DNA of 64,000 nt, from positions 1 through 64,000 of the forward strand of contig JAOTOM010001518.1 of NCBI GenBank assembly GCA_034440615.1. The letters run 5' to 3'. The stretch's first letter is position 1. Every line of letters begins with the position of its first letter. Below the pieces are notes generated by a model. That model was not told where the DNA came from, did not search any database, and saw nothing but the letters and a program-made list of their open reading frames with translations. Of the stretch, positions 12,877 to 22,745 are shown in pieces. A program made the position numbers and the translations under genes. This DNA comes from Ashinkailepas kermadecensis. Its lineage: Eukaryota; Arthropoda; Thecostraca; Neolepadidae.

Positions 12877-12983
12877 CTGTCGTGCTGCAGCTGGGCGGGT
12901 GTGACGCCGTACTGCACCAGCGGCGGCGGTGGAGGCAGGTCACGCAGCGCAGCCGGCCGAGCGGGCGGACTGTCGTCAGCCAT
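12877..12983 (-). CDS. first coding exon of the coiled-coil protein gene (unidentified)
   Basis: ATG at 12,983 lies in a favourable context (GCAGCGATGG). It opens 35 codons plus two bases: MADDSPPARPAALRDLPPPP, then PLVQYGVTPAQLQHD. The donor is GACAG|GTCGGT. The Pro-rich start followed by VQYGVTPAQLQ looks like a genuine N-terminus, and joining to exon 2 (11,418-11,325) keeps the frame. The intron between them is 1,458 bp, of which about 940 bp is the minisatellite. The family is not recognised. The start is chosen because it is the only ATG in frame with a coding-like 5' segment. Confidence 0.55.
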
Positions 12984-13050
12984 CGCTGCCCGTCCCTGCT
13001 GATGATGCACCAACCTCACAAACCAAACATTTCCGGTAGTGACACACCAG

Positions 13051-13547
13051 CAGTGTTAAAATAATGAATTCTCGTTAGGTGTGAGATGCCGAAACGAGTA
13101 GAACAGGATGTCGAAATCGCCACGGAAGTAATGCTATTAAAAATTGTGTTAAGTCTTGCAAACCCAGTTTTGAGACAATTGATTCAATATGACTGTTCCC
13201 ATTTTGCATGTTTTGAAAGATACCCAATTTGGGGATATTGATATCAACGATAACGATCCAAACACCAATGCACCAACTGGCATTCTATAATATTGCACAT
13301 CATAGGTAACTCCTTCACCTGGAATTGCACTACAGGATGTTGGTTGTAATGATCCCGGATCCATTATGGTGAGCAAAAGTATGATACTTGTAAATGGGAT
13401 ACAGTTAGAAACGAGGCACGAAGACTTCACAAACACGCACCAAGGAGCGCAGTGTCAGCGCGATGTCGATACTTCTTTGGAAAGGATGTTGATTCGGTGC
13501 TCAGTAAGTGGTATATTCCACCCTATTTCACAAATAATGTATCACTG
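13051..13547. mobile_element. hAT-like MITE with 8-bp target-site duplication
   Basis: Begins CAGTGTTAAAATAAT and ends AATAATGTATCACTG, an imperfect terminal inverted repeat starting CAGTG. It is flanked by perfect direct repeats CACACCAG (13,043-13,050 and 13,548-13,555). An 8-bp duplication and CA-type ends fit the hAT superfamily. Length is 497 bp with no transposase, so it is non-autonomous. A second copy lies at 17,569-18,036 and a fragment at 6,393-6,440. Confidence 0.9.
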
Positions 13548-13745
13548 CACACCAGCCTCACCAGCCAACGAGCTGCCAGTGGTGATACACCAGCCAGTCG
13601 CTTCTGGTGGTGATCGTCAGCCTCACCAACAGGCTGTTTTAGTGGTGATACACCAGCCAGTAGCTTCTGATAGTGATCACAAACCCCACCAACAGGCTGT
13701 TTTTGGTGGCGATATATGCCTTGTATGGCTTCTGGTAGCGACACA
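13548..13745. repeat. tandem repeat, ~70-bp unit, about 3 copies
   Basis: Phrases CTCACCAACAGGCTGTTTT, GGTGATACACCAGCCAGT and GCTTCTG.T.GTGATC recur three times between 13,548 and 13,745. The long plus-strand open frame crossing it (to 13,863) is repeat-encoded (VVIHQPVAS repeated). Confidence 0.75.
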
Positions 13746-13799
13746 CCATCATGAGCCGGGGAGGCGGCACAACGTGACAAATACGTTGGAAGGTAAGTT

Positions 13800-15460
13800 T
13801 CTTTGTTGCGGGACCGACCGCAAGATTCTTTGTTGCGGGATACAAGCATTGATGCCATTCTGAAATTTATTTTCTGTCCGTTACACGTCCAGAAAGTCAG
13901 TGTGATCAAATAGATTAGTGATATATCATACTTTAGTCTTACCTGGTTGGCTGCCCAGATTCTCGAGCTTCACGTCACCCGAGGATTATTTCCGTAGCCG
14001 ATCCAGGGCCGATCGAGGTATCTGCAGGTATGTCAGTCCCGTATATTAGAGAAAATGCGATAGCAGATTGATAAGACAAGTAACAGGGGCTGGAAAATGT
14101 ACCTTCAGCAGAATTTGTATACTAGAGCGGCCACTACATCTGCTAATAAATAGTTGTTACACAATATTTATAATGAGTTCAGTAAAATGAAATACAGAGG
14201 AGACAAGCTACCCTTCCAAGTTTGATTAGTATGTTTTCATGGTTAATATATTTGCTATATATTCATAGCATGGCATGGTTATATTCATGGTGGTGTGTAG
14301 TGAAGATAGTTTGGGTGGCATCTACCGGGTGTAGTGACCATATGCAAGGTCGCTACTCGTCAATGTAGAGACCGTACGCTCCCGACGCGTCCGTTCGCTG
14401 ACAGCACCCTCAAGAAAGTGGTCGATTGGTTGGCTGTGTATGACATCACTAACAATTACTTCATATTTTATATTTGAATGGCGCTCCGCAATTTGACCGT
14501 AAAAGAGTTGGCGATGGTGAAGATACAGCTTGCTTACCATTATCTACTACCCTGGATGTTGCAGTCAAACTGTGCAAAACTGCATCATTGGTGACTATAG
14601 GATGCATGCTTCTTTCCAGAATACAATTTTTCACTGTACAAAACAATTATCTGGAGTTCTGGTATGTTCTTACACGATTCCTCACAAATCACCAGCTGTA
14701 ACCTCATGGAGTCTCTGTTCATTTTTATAAAAACAAAATACTTTAGTGTGTATGGCAATTTTGAGGAAGTGGAACTTGCATGCAGTATAGCTTGCAGGGG
14801 CAGATACAAAGGGGGGGGGGTACTGAGGAATGGAAGATTCCTCAGTGGAAGCCTTCCTGTGGAAGGTGGCGCCCCTCCGGGAAGGCTTGAGTGCACCCCT
14901 CAATTTGTCAGCCAGAGGCCCCCTCTGCCATAAAGGCCCCCTCTGTTGGAAAAGGCGCTCCCTTGGCAGTAAGGGCATCCCTTTGGAAGGCACCAGTGAA
15001 TTCACCACCCCTGAAGTTTTTCAGCCAGAGGCACTCCTCTAAGGGGAAAGGCACCACTTCTGGAAGGCCGAGTGCACACCACAAGTCGAATTTTATGTCA
15101 GATGTGCCATCCAGGTACCTTTGCAGTGGCGCCCTCCAAAGAAATGACACCCCTCCAACAAGTGCCTCCATAACAATTCCTCGATCCACACTGGATACCT
15201 TGGCCATTATAATGAGTGTCGAAACAGTGGGGGACGGTGGGCCACGCTCCCAAAACGTCGTGAAAATCAAGATTACACCCACTCTCAGTTAATCTCCTCT
15301 CGTGGCTCTGGAGATGAGGATGGACATTGGTTGCAGATTAGGCTTTAATGGAGCATATTTTCCTCCTTAATTTCATATGTAAACATTAGCATGCTAGCCA
15401 ACTTATATGATAGTGCACAATAATCTGAAGTGATCAAGTGCAACATGAACCAACAGCCAT
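13800..15460. other. no gene recognised; contains a degenerate GC-rich repeat
   Basis: At 14,860-15,070 phrases such as GAAGGC.CC.CTCTG and AGGCCCCCTCTG recur irregularly, resembling a decayed satellite. The rest is AT-rich single-copy-looking DNA. Open frames of 60-130 codons occur on both strands but show no domain. Confidence 0.45.
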
Positions 15461-15464
15461 GACT

Positions 15465-15570
15465 GCCAATGACTGTTCATTGTGTGATCAGGTGAAAAAT
15501 GCAATGCCAGGATTTGAACCCCAGATGACCTGTATACAAGACAAGTGCCCCAACCATGCCAGATATGACA
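15465..15570 (-). mobile_element. degenerate tRNA-like SINE head
   Basis: On the minus strand a box A-like TGGTTGGGGC is followed by an anticodon-arm-like CTTGTCTTGTATACAGG, then box B GGTTCAAATCC at normal spacing. The T stem has mismatches and no acceptor stem forms, so it is not a functional tRNA. It is most simply a decayed tRNA-derived SINE. Confidence 0.45.
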
Positions 15571-16049
15571 ATTCAAGCCCCAACCAACCTTGCTAACCAT
15601 GCCACATGTGGCCATTCAAAGATTTTCTCATGGATGCAGTGCCTGCAAATGGAGACATCCGAAGTATTCAGTCTCCACACTGAGAATGCAGCGACCATAT
15701 GCATGGTCGCTACACACAGCAGATACCACCTGTACATCTGGTCAGTACACACCACCAAAGTCAAAGTCTCAAAAACATCAAAGTCTCATACAGCAATGTG
15801 CTGAGATTCGAATGCAGTGCAGCTGCAGATGCAGCCAGGTCTGTTAAGGTTACTACATGATCAGGTAATGAACTACATGTGGCACATCATCTGATGAGAA
15901 AAAAAATCCTACAATCTACTGATGCATGTCTGTGAGCCAATTTCTGTGAATGTCCATGAGTGTTTGCCAATGGTGCCAGCACAAAAACATGTCAGGGATG
16001 TGTATCGCAGAATGGCCATGAAAAATCTTCCAACATTTGATGTCTGTTC

Positions 16050-16650
16050 AAATCAGTGCACTTTTAACAGAATACAATTCTAGTTTTCACAATATGGCAC
16101 CATAATCCAGGCATTCCATCCCTCTTTGCTGTGTCCACCTTCTCTGTACTGACTCTAGTTGTCTTGAATCACATATGTATCCTGTATTCTAAACACACAA
16201 GGAAAACTACAAGAGAAGTCTGCCAGGAGTAATTCAGAGGGTTTTCATAAATTCAGGGGAACAACATAAAGTAGACATTAGTAAGTTGCTGGCAAGACTT
16301 CCATCTTTTTGTACAATATGAGCAATGTGTTGATGGAAATGCAAGTTACTATCCACCACAATAACTAAATTAGTATGCATCTACACAAATTTTACCTGAA
16401 TTATATATAGGTAATAATGTGCATGAAGGCCAAGATTACTTCAGTCATATGAGCCACTGTGTGCTCTAAGAACTGCACATTTGTGAGGGTTCATTATTAG
16501 TCCCCATGACTTTGCAGCATTAACCAGTGCATCCACATCATTTTTGCCCTGTGAAATACCAGCTAGGTCTGTGATATATTTGTACTTCAGCTTGATGTAT
16601 ATATTAGGTCATCTGCAAACACTTGAACTAGAGGTAATCTTGAACTTTAA
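16050..16650 (-). pseudogene. LINE reverse transcriptase fragment (CR1/L2-like)
   Basis: On the minus strand, frames around 16,640-16,430 encode VFADDL, then DLAGISQGKNDVDALVNAA and KSWGLIMNPHKCAVLR. This is the RT catalytic box (ADD) and the following thumb-side segment. Further on (about 16,190-16,100) DSRQLESVQRRW matches the segment that follows a PHLEY-type motif in CR1/L2-like elements. Stops and frame changes show decay. It differs in sequence from LINE A, so it is a separate insertion or a rearranged relative. Confidence 0.65.
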
Positions 16651-17503
16651 GGTAATTCTTTAATTCTTGGAATTTCTTTTTCCAATGCAATGTTTATGAA
16701 TGTGGTTAACATGATGTGACCACTCATTTCCTCTGCAAGTGGATACTTTTCAGTTGGCAGGCAAAAGAACACCAAAAGAGGGACTTGGAGTTGGGTACAG
16801 CAGCATTACAAGTAATGCTCAAAAGAAATTAAAAAAATGTAGCATAACCTAATCTAACCAGTAATCTTCAGGAATTACCCCTCACATATTTTATGTCAAC
16901 AAGATATCAAAGTCACCACCAGCTGACTGTCAGTCAGCTGTTGGTGGCAGAAAAACCTCCAGATGGGTGAACTGAATGAACCCAAAGGTGTCATAAAATC
17001 AGTGTTCACACTTAATAAGAGCCACAAGAGCCCATCCAGGTTAAGACTGTAAAGGGAAGATACCATAACCCTGGCAAAAAGGCACTCATTTCCCAACCGA
17101 ACGCCACATCCCAAAATCCAAGGAATCCATCCACCAACATCCCACACAATCATCAATGCCTATCTACCTTACCTATCCAGCCATATTCACTCAATCCCAT
17201 GTAACACATGTGGCTTGAGTGCCTTACCAATAATACAAAAAAGTTGTGCACCCTATTTTAAAAACATTCAATGAGGGACTCCCTACAACATCAGCAGGCA
17301 GACAATTCCACATCAACAATCAACATGATCAACAATCCTTTGACTGAAGACATTGCTTAACTGTCCTACACCTTGATTTGTCTAGCCTGAATCGATGACC
17401 CCTAAGTGATAGTCTGAATAGGACATCATTCAGATTGACCTGATCTAGCCATTTAATGATGTTATGCATTTCAATCATATCACCCCTAAATCTCCTATAC
17501 TTC

Positions 17504-17568
17504 GTTGTTGTTGTTGTTGTTATTTGGGTTTATGGGCGAATCAACTGCATAGGTTATACAGCGCCCAA
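17504..17568 (-). mobile_element. 5'-truncated LINE 3' tail, split by a hAT MITE
   Basis: On the minus strand this is the conserved LINE 3' end (GGCGCTGTATAACCTATGCA, then GTTGATTCGCCCATAAACCC) with an (AAC)5 tail. It is flanked by the 15-bp duplication AATCTCCTATACTTC at 17,489-17,503 and 18,043-18,057. The hAT MITE at 17,569-18,036 landed at its inner end, so the second duplication copy lies beyond the MITE. Confidence 0.85.
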
Positions 17569-18036
17569 CAGTGTTAAAATAATGATTTTTCGTTAGGTGT
17601 GAGATGTCGAAACGAGCACAGTAGGATGACGAAATTTGTCATGGAATTAGTGTCATTTCAAATGCTTTTGATGCCTTTCAGACTTAAATTTGAGCCAATG
17701 GTTGTACCTTCATTAGTTGTTTTGATATTCATATATTAGGAAGAGCTATATTCGGGAGCGAAAAAGAAACTATTCTATACACTGGTGCTGTATGCCATAT
17801 CGCATTAGGGATAGTCCCTTTACCTGAAATTGCATTGCGAAATGTTCGTGTATCACCATCCCTTATCGAGAGCATAATCATGATACTTAACAAACGAGGT
17901 GCTGTTAGAAAGGAGACACGAATACTTCATAAGCACGCATCAAGAAGCAGAATGTCGATACTTCTTGGAGAAGGATGTTGATTGAGTGTTCAGAAAGTGG
18001 TAAATTCCACCCTATTTTACGAATAATTTAACACTG
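17569..18036. mobile_element. hAT-like MITE, second copy, with 8-bp target-site duplication
   Basis: Starts CAGTGTTAAAATAAT and ends AATAATTTAACACTG, giving a clean inverted terminal repeat. Perfect 8-bp duplications GCGCCCAA flank it (17,561-17,568 and 18,037-18,044). It is 468 bp and homologous along its length to 13,051-13,547. No coding capacity. Confidence 0.92.
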
Positions 18037-18341
18037 GCGCCCAATCTCCTATACTTCAGCGAGTACAAATACTTACTAATGTCCTAAGTTTTTCACCATA
18101 TTCTTAAGTTACACAGTCCATTGATGAATCTAGTGGCTTTGCACTGCACTCTTTCTAACATATCTATAACTTTTCATAAGTAGGGGATCCATGCATGTAC
18201 AGAATATTCTGTGTGGGGTCACACATAGGCTAAGTACAATATTTTCATGACTTCCCTGCTCTTATGCCTCACACTCCTATTAATGATTCCCAACATTCTA
18301 ACCACCCTGTTCATAGCTGAGATACATTGATTTTCTGCTTT

Positions 18342-18395
18342 GGTTGGTTATTAGGGTTTTAGGGCACATCAACTGCATTGGTTATACAGCGCCCA
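18342..18395 (-). mobile_element. 5'-truncated LINE 3' tail (54 bp) with target-site duplication
   Basis: Minus strand: the LINE tail GGGCGCTGTATAACCAATGC and following bases, ending CCCTAATAACCAACC. The 14-bp duplication TGATTTTCTGCTTT flanks it at 18,328-18,341 and 18,396-18,409. A dead-on-arrival insertion into LINE A. Confidence 0.85.
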
Positions 18396-18474
18396 TGATT
18401 TTCTGCTTTAAGATCATTTGAAACTAACACACCTAAACCTCTTTTCTCTTCAATAACATCCAGTTTCCTACCTC

Positions 18475-18975
18475 TCATTGTATTTCTGAAGGTTTCACAT
18501 CCAGACCCCAGATGTAAAACCTTACATTTTTCATAGTTGAAAGACATCTGCCATTGATCAGCCCACTTTTTAGATCCTCCAAGTCTAGTTGAATATTACT
18601 AGATTGACCATTCCTGTCAGCCACTCCTACCAATTTGATGTCATCAGCAAATTTGAACACCCTCTTCCTCAGCCCTACCTCAATGTTATTCACAAAGATG
18701 ATAAGGAGAAGTGGCCCTAGAACAGAGGCCTGTGGCACTCCACTCAGAACATCCTTCCATTCAGATTTACATAGAATTAACACTACCCTTTGTTTCTGTC
18801 CCCTTAACCATGTTTCAATCCAACCTGGAACTTTTCCACCAATCCAATGCTGCTCTAGTTGCTGAATTTGATGCCCACATGGAACTTTATCAAAAGCTTT
18901 GCTAAAGTACAAGTGCACAACACCCATTCTGCTTTGATTGTCTACTCCTTTAGTCACATACTCCATAAACTCCAA
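18475..18975 (-). pseudogene. LINE A reverse transcriptase, C-terminal half of the catalytic core
   Basis: A 166-codon open frame contains DNQSRMGVVHLYFSKAFDKV (RT motif A, SKAFDKV), GVPQASVLGPLL (motif B) and VFKFADDIKLVG (motif C; the FADD box holds the two catalytic Asp). The N-terminal fingers are encoded further upstream and are separated from it by stops. In CR1 elements this enzyme copies element RNA at the nicked target. It is part of LINE A and non-functional as it stands. Confidence 0.85.
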
Positions 18976-19319
18976 TAGGTTAGTTAAACAAGATCTTTGA
19001 GATCAAAATCCATGTTGGGTATCCCTTAGAAGGTTGTGTTTATCCAGATGACTGAATATTCTGCTTGACCAGTTTTTCTAGTACCTTGCCAACTATTGAT
19101 GTCAAACTAACTGACCTTTAGTTCCCTATACACTTGATACTTCATTTTTTGAAAATCAGTAATACATTTATATTTCACCAACCTTCTGGTACTTCAGAAT
19201 ACTCTATAGAATGCCTGAAAAATAATACCTAGGGGAACTGCCAATGCTTTAGCACACTCTACTAAGATCCTGGCATATATATTACCTGGCCCAGAAGCTT
19301 TATTAGGCTTTATGATTAT

Positions 19320-19826
19320 GATTATTGGGGTTTTTGGGTGTGTCAACCCCTGTGGGTTATATTGCACCCATAACAAGCCTGCTCAATCACAAGTCAGATC
19401 GTCACATATGAATATAAAACATCCATAGTTCTTCGGGCATTAGAGCACTTAATAGAACATATCTGGGGAAACAAATTATCAGCTAGGTAGGTGCGTATAT
19501 TACTTCAAATCCTATCTCTGCAAGGAAGCACACAACTGCTCTGCTGTGTATAAATCAGGAATCATTTCCCAACAAGTCGGCCAACTTCAGAGTATTAGCA
19601 TCATATCCGAGGTGATGCCTACATTCTTCCGTATATGCTGGGCATGCCACCAGCACATGATGCACAGCCAGCACAGCATTACACCTCACACATTTTGACC
19701 TTTCCTCCCAGCACAATAAATGCCTACATGTTGCTAATGCGTGACCAATTCTGTGTCGACAGATGGCCACCTCGTCCCTTATAGTTTGGCTGAAGGAGAA
19801 GGGCCACAGCACTAGTATTATGTTGT
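19320..19826 (-). mobile_element. 5'-truncated Jockey-like LINE fragment nested in LINE A
   Basis: Minus-strand 19,812-19,555 encodes TIRDEVAICRHRIGHALATC and CVRCNAVLAVHHVLVACPAY. This is the C-terminal region of Jockey-type ORF2 with a CX2C...H...C cluster. It is followed by a 3' UTR ending in TTATGGGTGCAATATAACCC and an AATAATCATAATC tail near 19,320. The insertion splits LINE A exactly inside the RT segment LQNI|KPNKASGP. The tail is the same family as the short fragments at 17.5 and 18.3 kb, so this LINE lineage explains all three. Confidence 0.75.
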
Positions 19827-20401
19827 ATATTCTGCAACTGCTTTTCTACAGCTTCTGTAGTTATTGTAAGACCCTCCAACATATTACCTACCATGGCATA
19901 GCTTTCAGTTGTTCCCAATGTATCAGAGTTCCCTTTGGTAAAGACTGATGAAAATTGCTTGCTCAGGGACTCCACTAACCTCTTAGCATTGCCTGCTGAA
20001 CATTCTCAAGCTAATTTTATTTCAGCCAGACTTCAGATGCCCCAACAAACCTGACTATATTTCTAGCTATTCTATATGATTCTAGATTTTCCTCAGAGCA
20101 TCTTTTAGTTTCTTAACTGCCTGCTTCTTTGACTCCAGTAAACATTTTACTTCCTTTTCCAACCACGAATGGTGCATTACCTTGTTTAATCTAATTTACT
20201 TCTTAGGAATGAATATATCCTGACCTTGGAACAGTTTGTCTTTTACCATCCTCCACACTTCATAAGCATCTAAGCAATTCAATCACTCTTCCCAATTAAT
20301 TTCATTCAGGAAGTTCCTGAACTCATTGTAATCCCCTTTAGCAAAATTTGGAATCACTGTTTTATTGATTCGCACACTTACAACATATAAGGATAAGCAC
20401 A

Positions 20402-20926
20402 TCATGTTGTGGGGTCACTATTACCAAAGTTATCTACCATGTTCACATTCTGTACATAATTATCATTTGCAAGCACCAGATCTGGCATTTCACTTCCCCT
20501 TGTAGGTACTTGTGCCAATTTAAAGAAGACATTTTCCTCAAAACAAGCCATGGAACTTCTTCCTGACTTGCTTAGACATCTAGTTTTGCCTCCTATCCCT
20601 GCTATGTTGAAGTCCTCCAACAATTCAGTTATCCCATGCACTCTCCTACATATATCTTCCTGCATCAACCTGTCAGTGTTTTCATTCTGATCTGGTGGCC
20701 TATAGAATGCCCAAATCCTAAATCTTGTTCCATTCTTCAGAATGATATCTAACCACAAGGATTCTACTCCCTCACTATGTACCCTATCCTCTACAGAATG
20801 ACATTTCACTACTTGCCTCACATACAAGAGTATCCCACCTCCTATCCTTGCCTTCCTTTGATGAGCATGCATGCTGTAGCTGTTCATTTCAAATTCCTGC
20901 AAGCTACCTCTAAAAAATGCTTTCAT
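20402..20926 (-). pseudogene. LINE A apurinic-like endonuclease domain
   Basis: The 174-codon open frame shows the endonuclease/exonuclease/phosphatase fold of non-LTR elements: GGGILLYVRQ, ESLWLDIILKNGTRFRIWAF followed by YRPPDQ, and FNIAGI where the conserved GDFN should be. Upstream, minus-strand sequence at about 20,990-20,930 adds LVCITEAWINES (the TETWL-like motif). This enzyme nicks the target DNA. The altered GDFN site and an upstream break show decay. Confidence 0.8.
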
Positions 20927-21859
20927 TAATCCATGCCTCAGTTATGCATACCAAATATAGCTTTTCAGACAACATATATGCATGCAGTTTCCCAATTTTG
21001 TTCCAAGCACTTCTTGCATTTACATAAAACATGACAAGCCATTCCTTTCCTTGCTTGTGATACCTCTCTTTATCAGCTATATTACCCCATGACCTGCCTA
21101 GTTTCCTACTCAGAGCCTCCTAATACTTATTGCTGAGCATTCGACTCTGCTCTTGCTCAGATGTAGCCTATCTAATGCAAACACTTCAGCCTTCCCCAAA
21201 AATCCCCCCCCCCCCAAATCCAAGAACTTCACACCAAGCTCCTCACAAACCTTAGCTATCCTGCTATTTAGTCCAATGGCCCTAGAATACCATTATACAC
21301 TTGCACTTACCATAAGGAGGATGGGTGTTACCACACCTCTCTTCCTACTTCCTGCTAACATACCTATCAAATCCCTGTACTCTTGTATTGTTTCCTCAGT
21401 TTTATATCTTCCTACATCATTCACACCAACATGTACAATTACTGTTGCACCCTCTCCACTTCCCTTCATTACTCCTAACCTATCCCCTGCATCCTTTACT
21501 AGGGTACCTGGGAAGCAAACTTTTGTCCTACTTGAGTTCCTACTGCAAAATGACTAACCATCATACCTAACTCTTGAGTTTCCTATGACTAAAACCTCCC
21601 TCTCACCTCTTCATCACTTGTACCTCCATCCCAAGCAGCATTACTCTCCCTCTCCTGCATTATCTTAAACCTATTCTCCATTTCCAAGCTTGTCTATTTT
21701 CCTCAGAGCTATTGTGGCACTCATGTCTAGTTACTGTCCACTCTCTACTACCCTGAGCCTCATTCCCCTGTCTCTCCAGTCCCCAATAATATTTGTTGCC
21801 AGGGATATTTTGAAGGGGTTGATGTGCTCATTTATCTGCATTATTGTGCTTTAATGTGG

Positions 21860-22745
21860 TAACAATAAGTTTTTATGCACATTTACCTCCATGAAGCAAA
21901 GAAATGGGCTAAGTTAGGTTTGATTAGGTTAGTTTAGGTTTTTAAGTAGGATTTTTTGGTCAAAAATGTATCACAAAAAGAAATAAAAAATGATTCTTCA
22001 AATCAGCTAATATTGGGTTAGGTTATGTTGGGTTAGGTTTTCTAATTAAAAATTTTCAGAAAATAAATTGCTGATTTGTTTTATATTTCTTCCCTCCAAA
22101 GAGAGGCTATGTTAGGTTATGCTATATTTTTTTTTTAACATTGCCTTTTATGTCATGTTATCAAACTCAAGTTGTTATGCACATTTACCTCTGGCAAAAA
22201 TGGGCTGTTGTTTGATTAGTTAGTTTGGTTTTAAGTAGATTTTTGTAAAAATGTATCACAAAAGAAATAAAAATTATTCTTCAAATCAGCTAATATTGGG
22301 TTGGTTATGTTGGGTTAGGTTTTCTAATTAAAAATTTTCAGAAATAAATTGTGATTTGTTTTATATTTCTTCCTCCAAGAGAGGCTATGTTAGGTTATGT
22401 ATATTTTTTTTAAATTGCCTTTTATGTCATGTTATCAAACTCAAAGTTGTTATGCACATTTACCTCCATGAAGCAAAGAAATGGGCTAAGTTAGGTTTGA
22501 TTAGGTTAGTTTAGGTTTTTAAGTAGGATTTTTTTGGTAAAAAATGTATCACAAAAAGAAATAAAAAAATTATTCTTCAAATCAGCTAATATTGGGTTAG
22601 GTTATGTTGGGTTAGGTTTTCTAATTAAAAATTTTCAGAAAATAAATTGCTGATTTGTTTTATATTTCTTCCCTCCAAAGAGAGGCTATGTTAGGTTATG
22701 CTATTTTGTTTTTTTAACATTGCCTTTAATGTCATGTTATCAAAC
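21860..22745. repeat. triple tandem repeat, ~290-bp unit, with TTAGG-like motifs
   Basis: Three successive copies (about 21,865-22,168, 22,168-22,441 and 22,441-22,750) share GCACATTTACCTCCATGAAG, AATCAGCTAATATTGGGTTA, TTTTCTAATTAAAAATTTTC and GTCATGTTATCAAACTC in order. Copies 1 and 3 are nearly identical. Copy 2 carries dozens of single-base deletions. Each holds several TTAGGTTA and GGTTAGGTT motifs. Confidence 0.92.

Larger units (their letters stand above)
17180..21780 (-). mobile_element. LINE A: CR1-like non-LTR retrotransposon, decayed, with nested insertions
   Basis: Minus-strand remnants occur in canonical order. An SGNH-esterase-like ORF1 part lies at about 21,560-21,290 (VIVHVGVNDVGRYKTEETIQ). 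The endonuclease lies at about 20,990-20,400 and the pre-RT region at 20,350-19,840. RT follows in two pieces, 19,975-19,840 and 19,320-18,475. A CR1-type C-terminal region lies at about 17,480-17,240. It is interrupted by a Jockey-like fragment (about 19,320-19,826), a 54-bp LINE tail (18,342-18,395), and a LINE tail with a hAT MITE inside it (17,504-18,042). Many stops make it non-functional. Confidence 0.8.

Noticed and set aside
13366..13863. 165-codon gene on the plus strand
   Set aside because: The first part lies in the hAT MITE and the middle in a ~70-bp tandem repeat; no domain.
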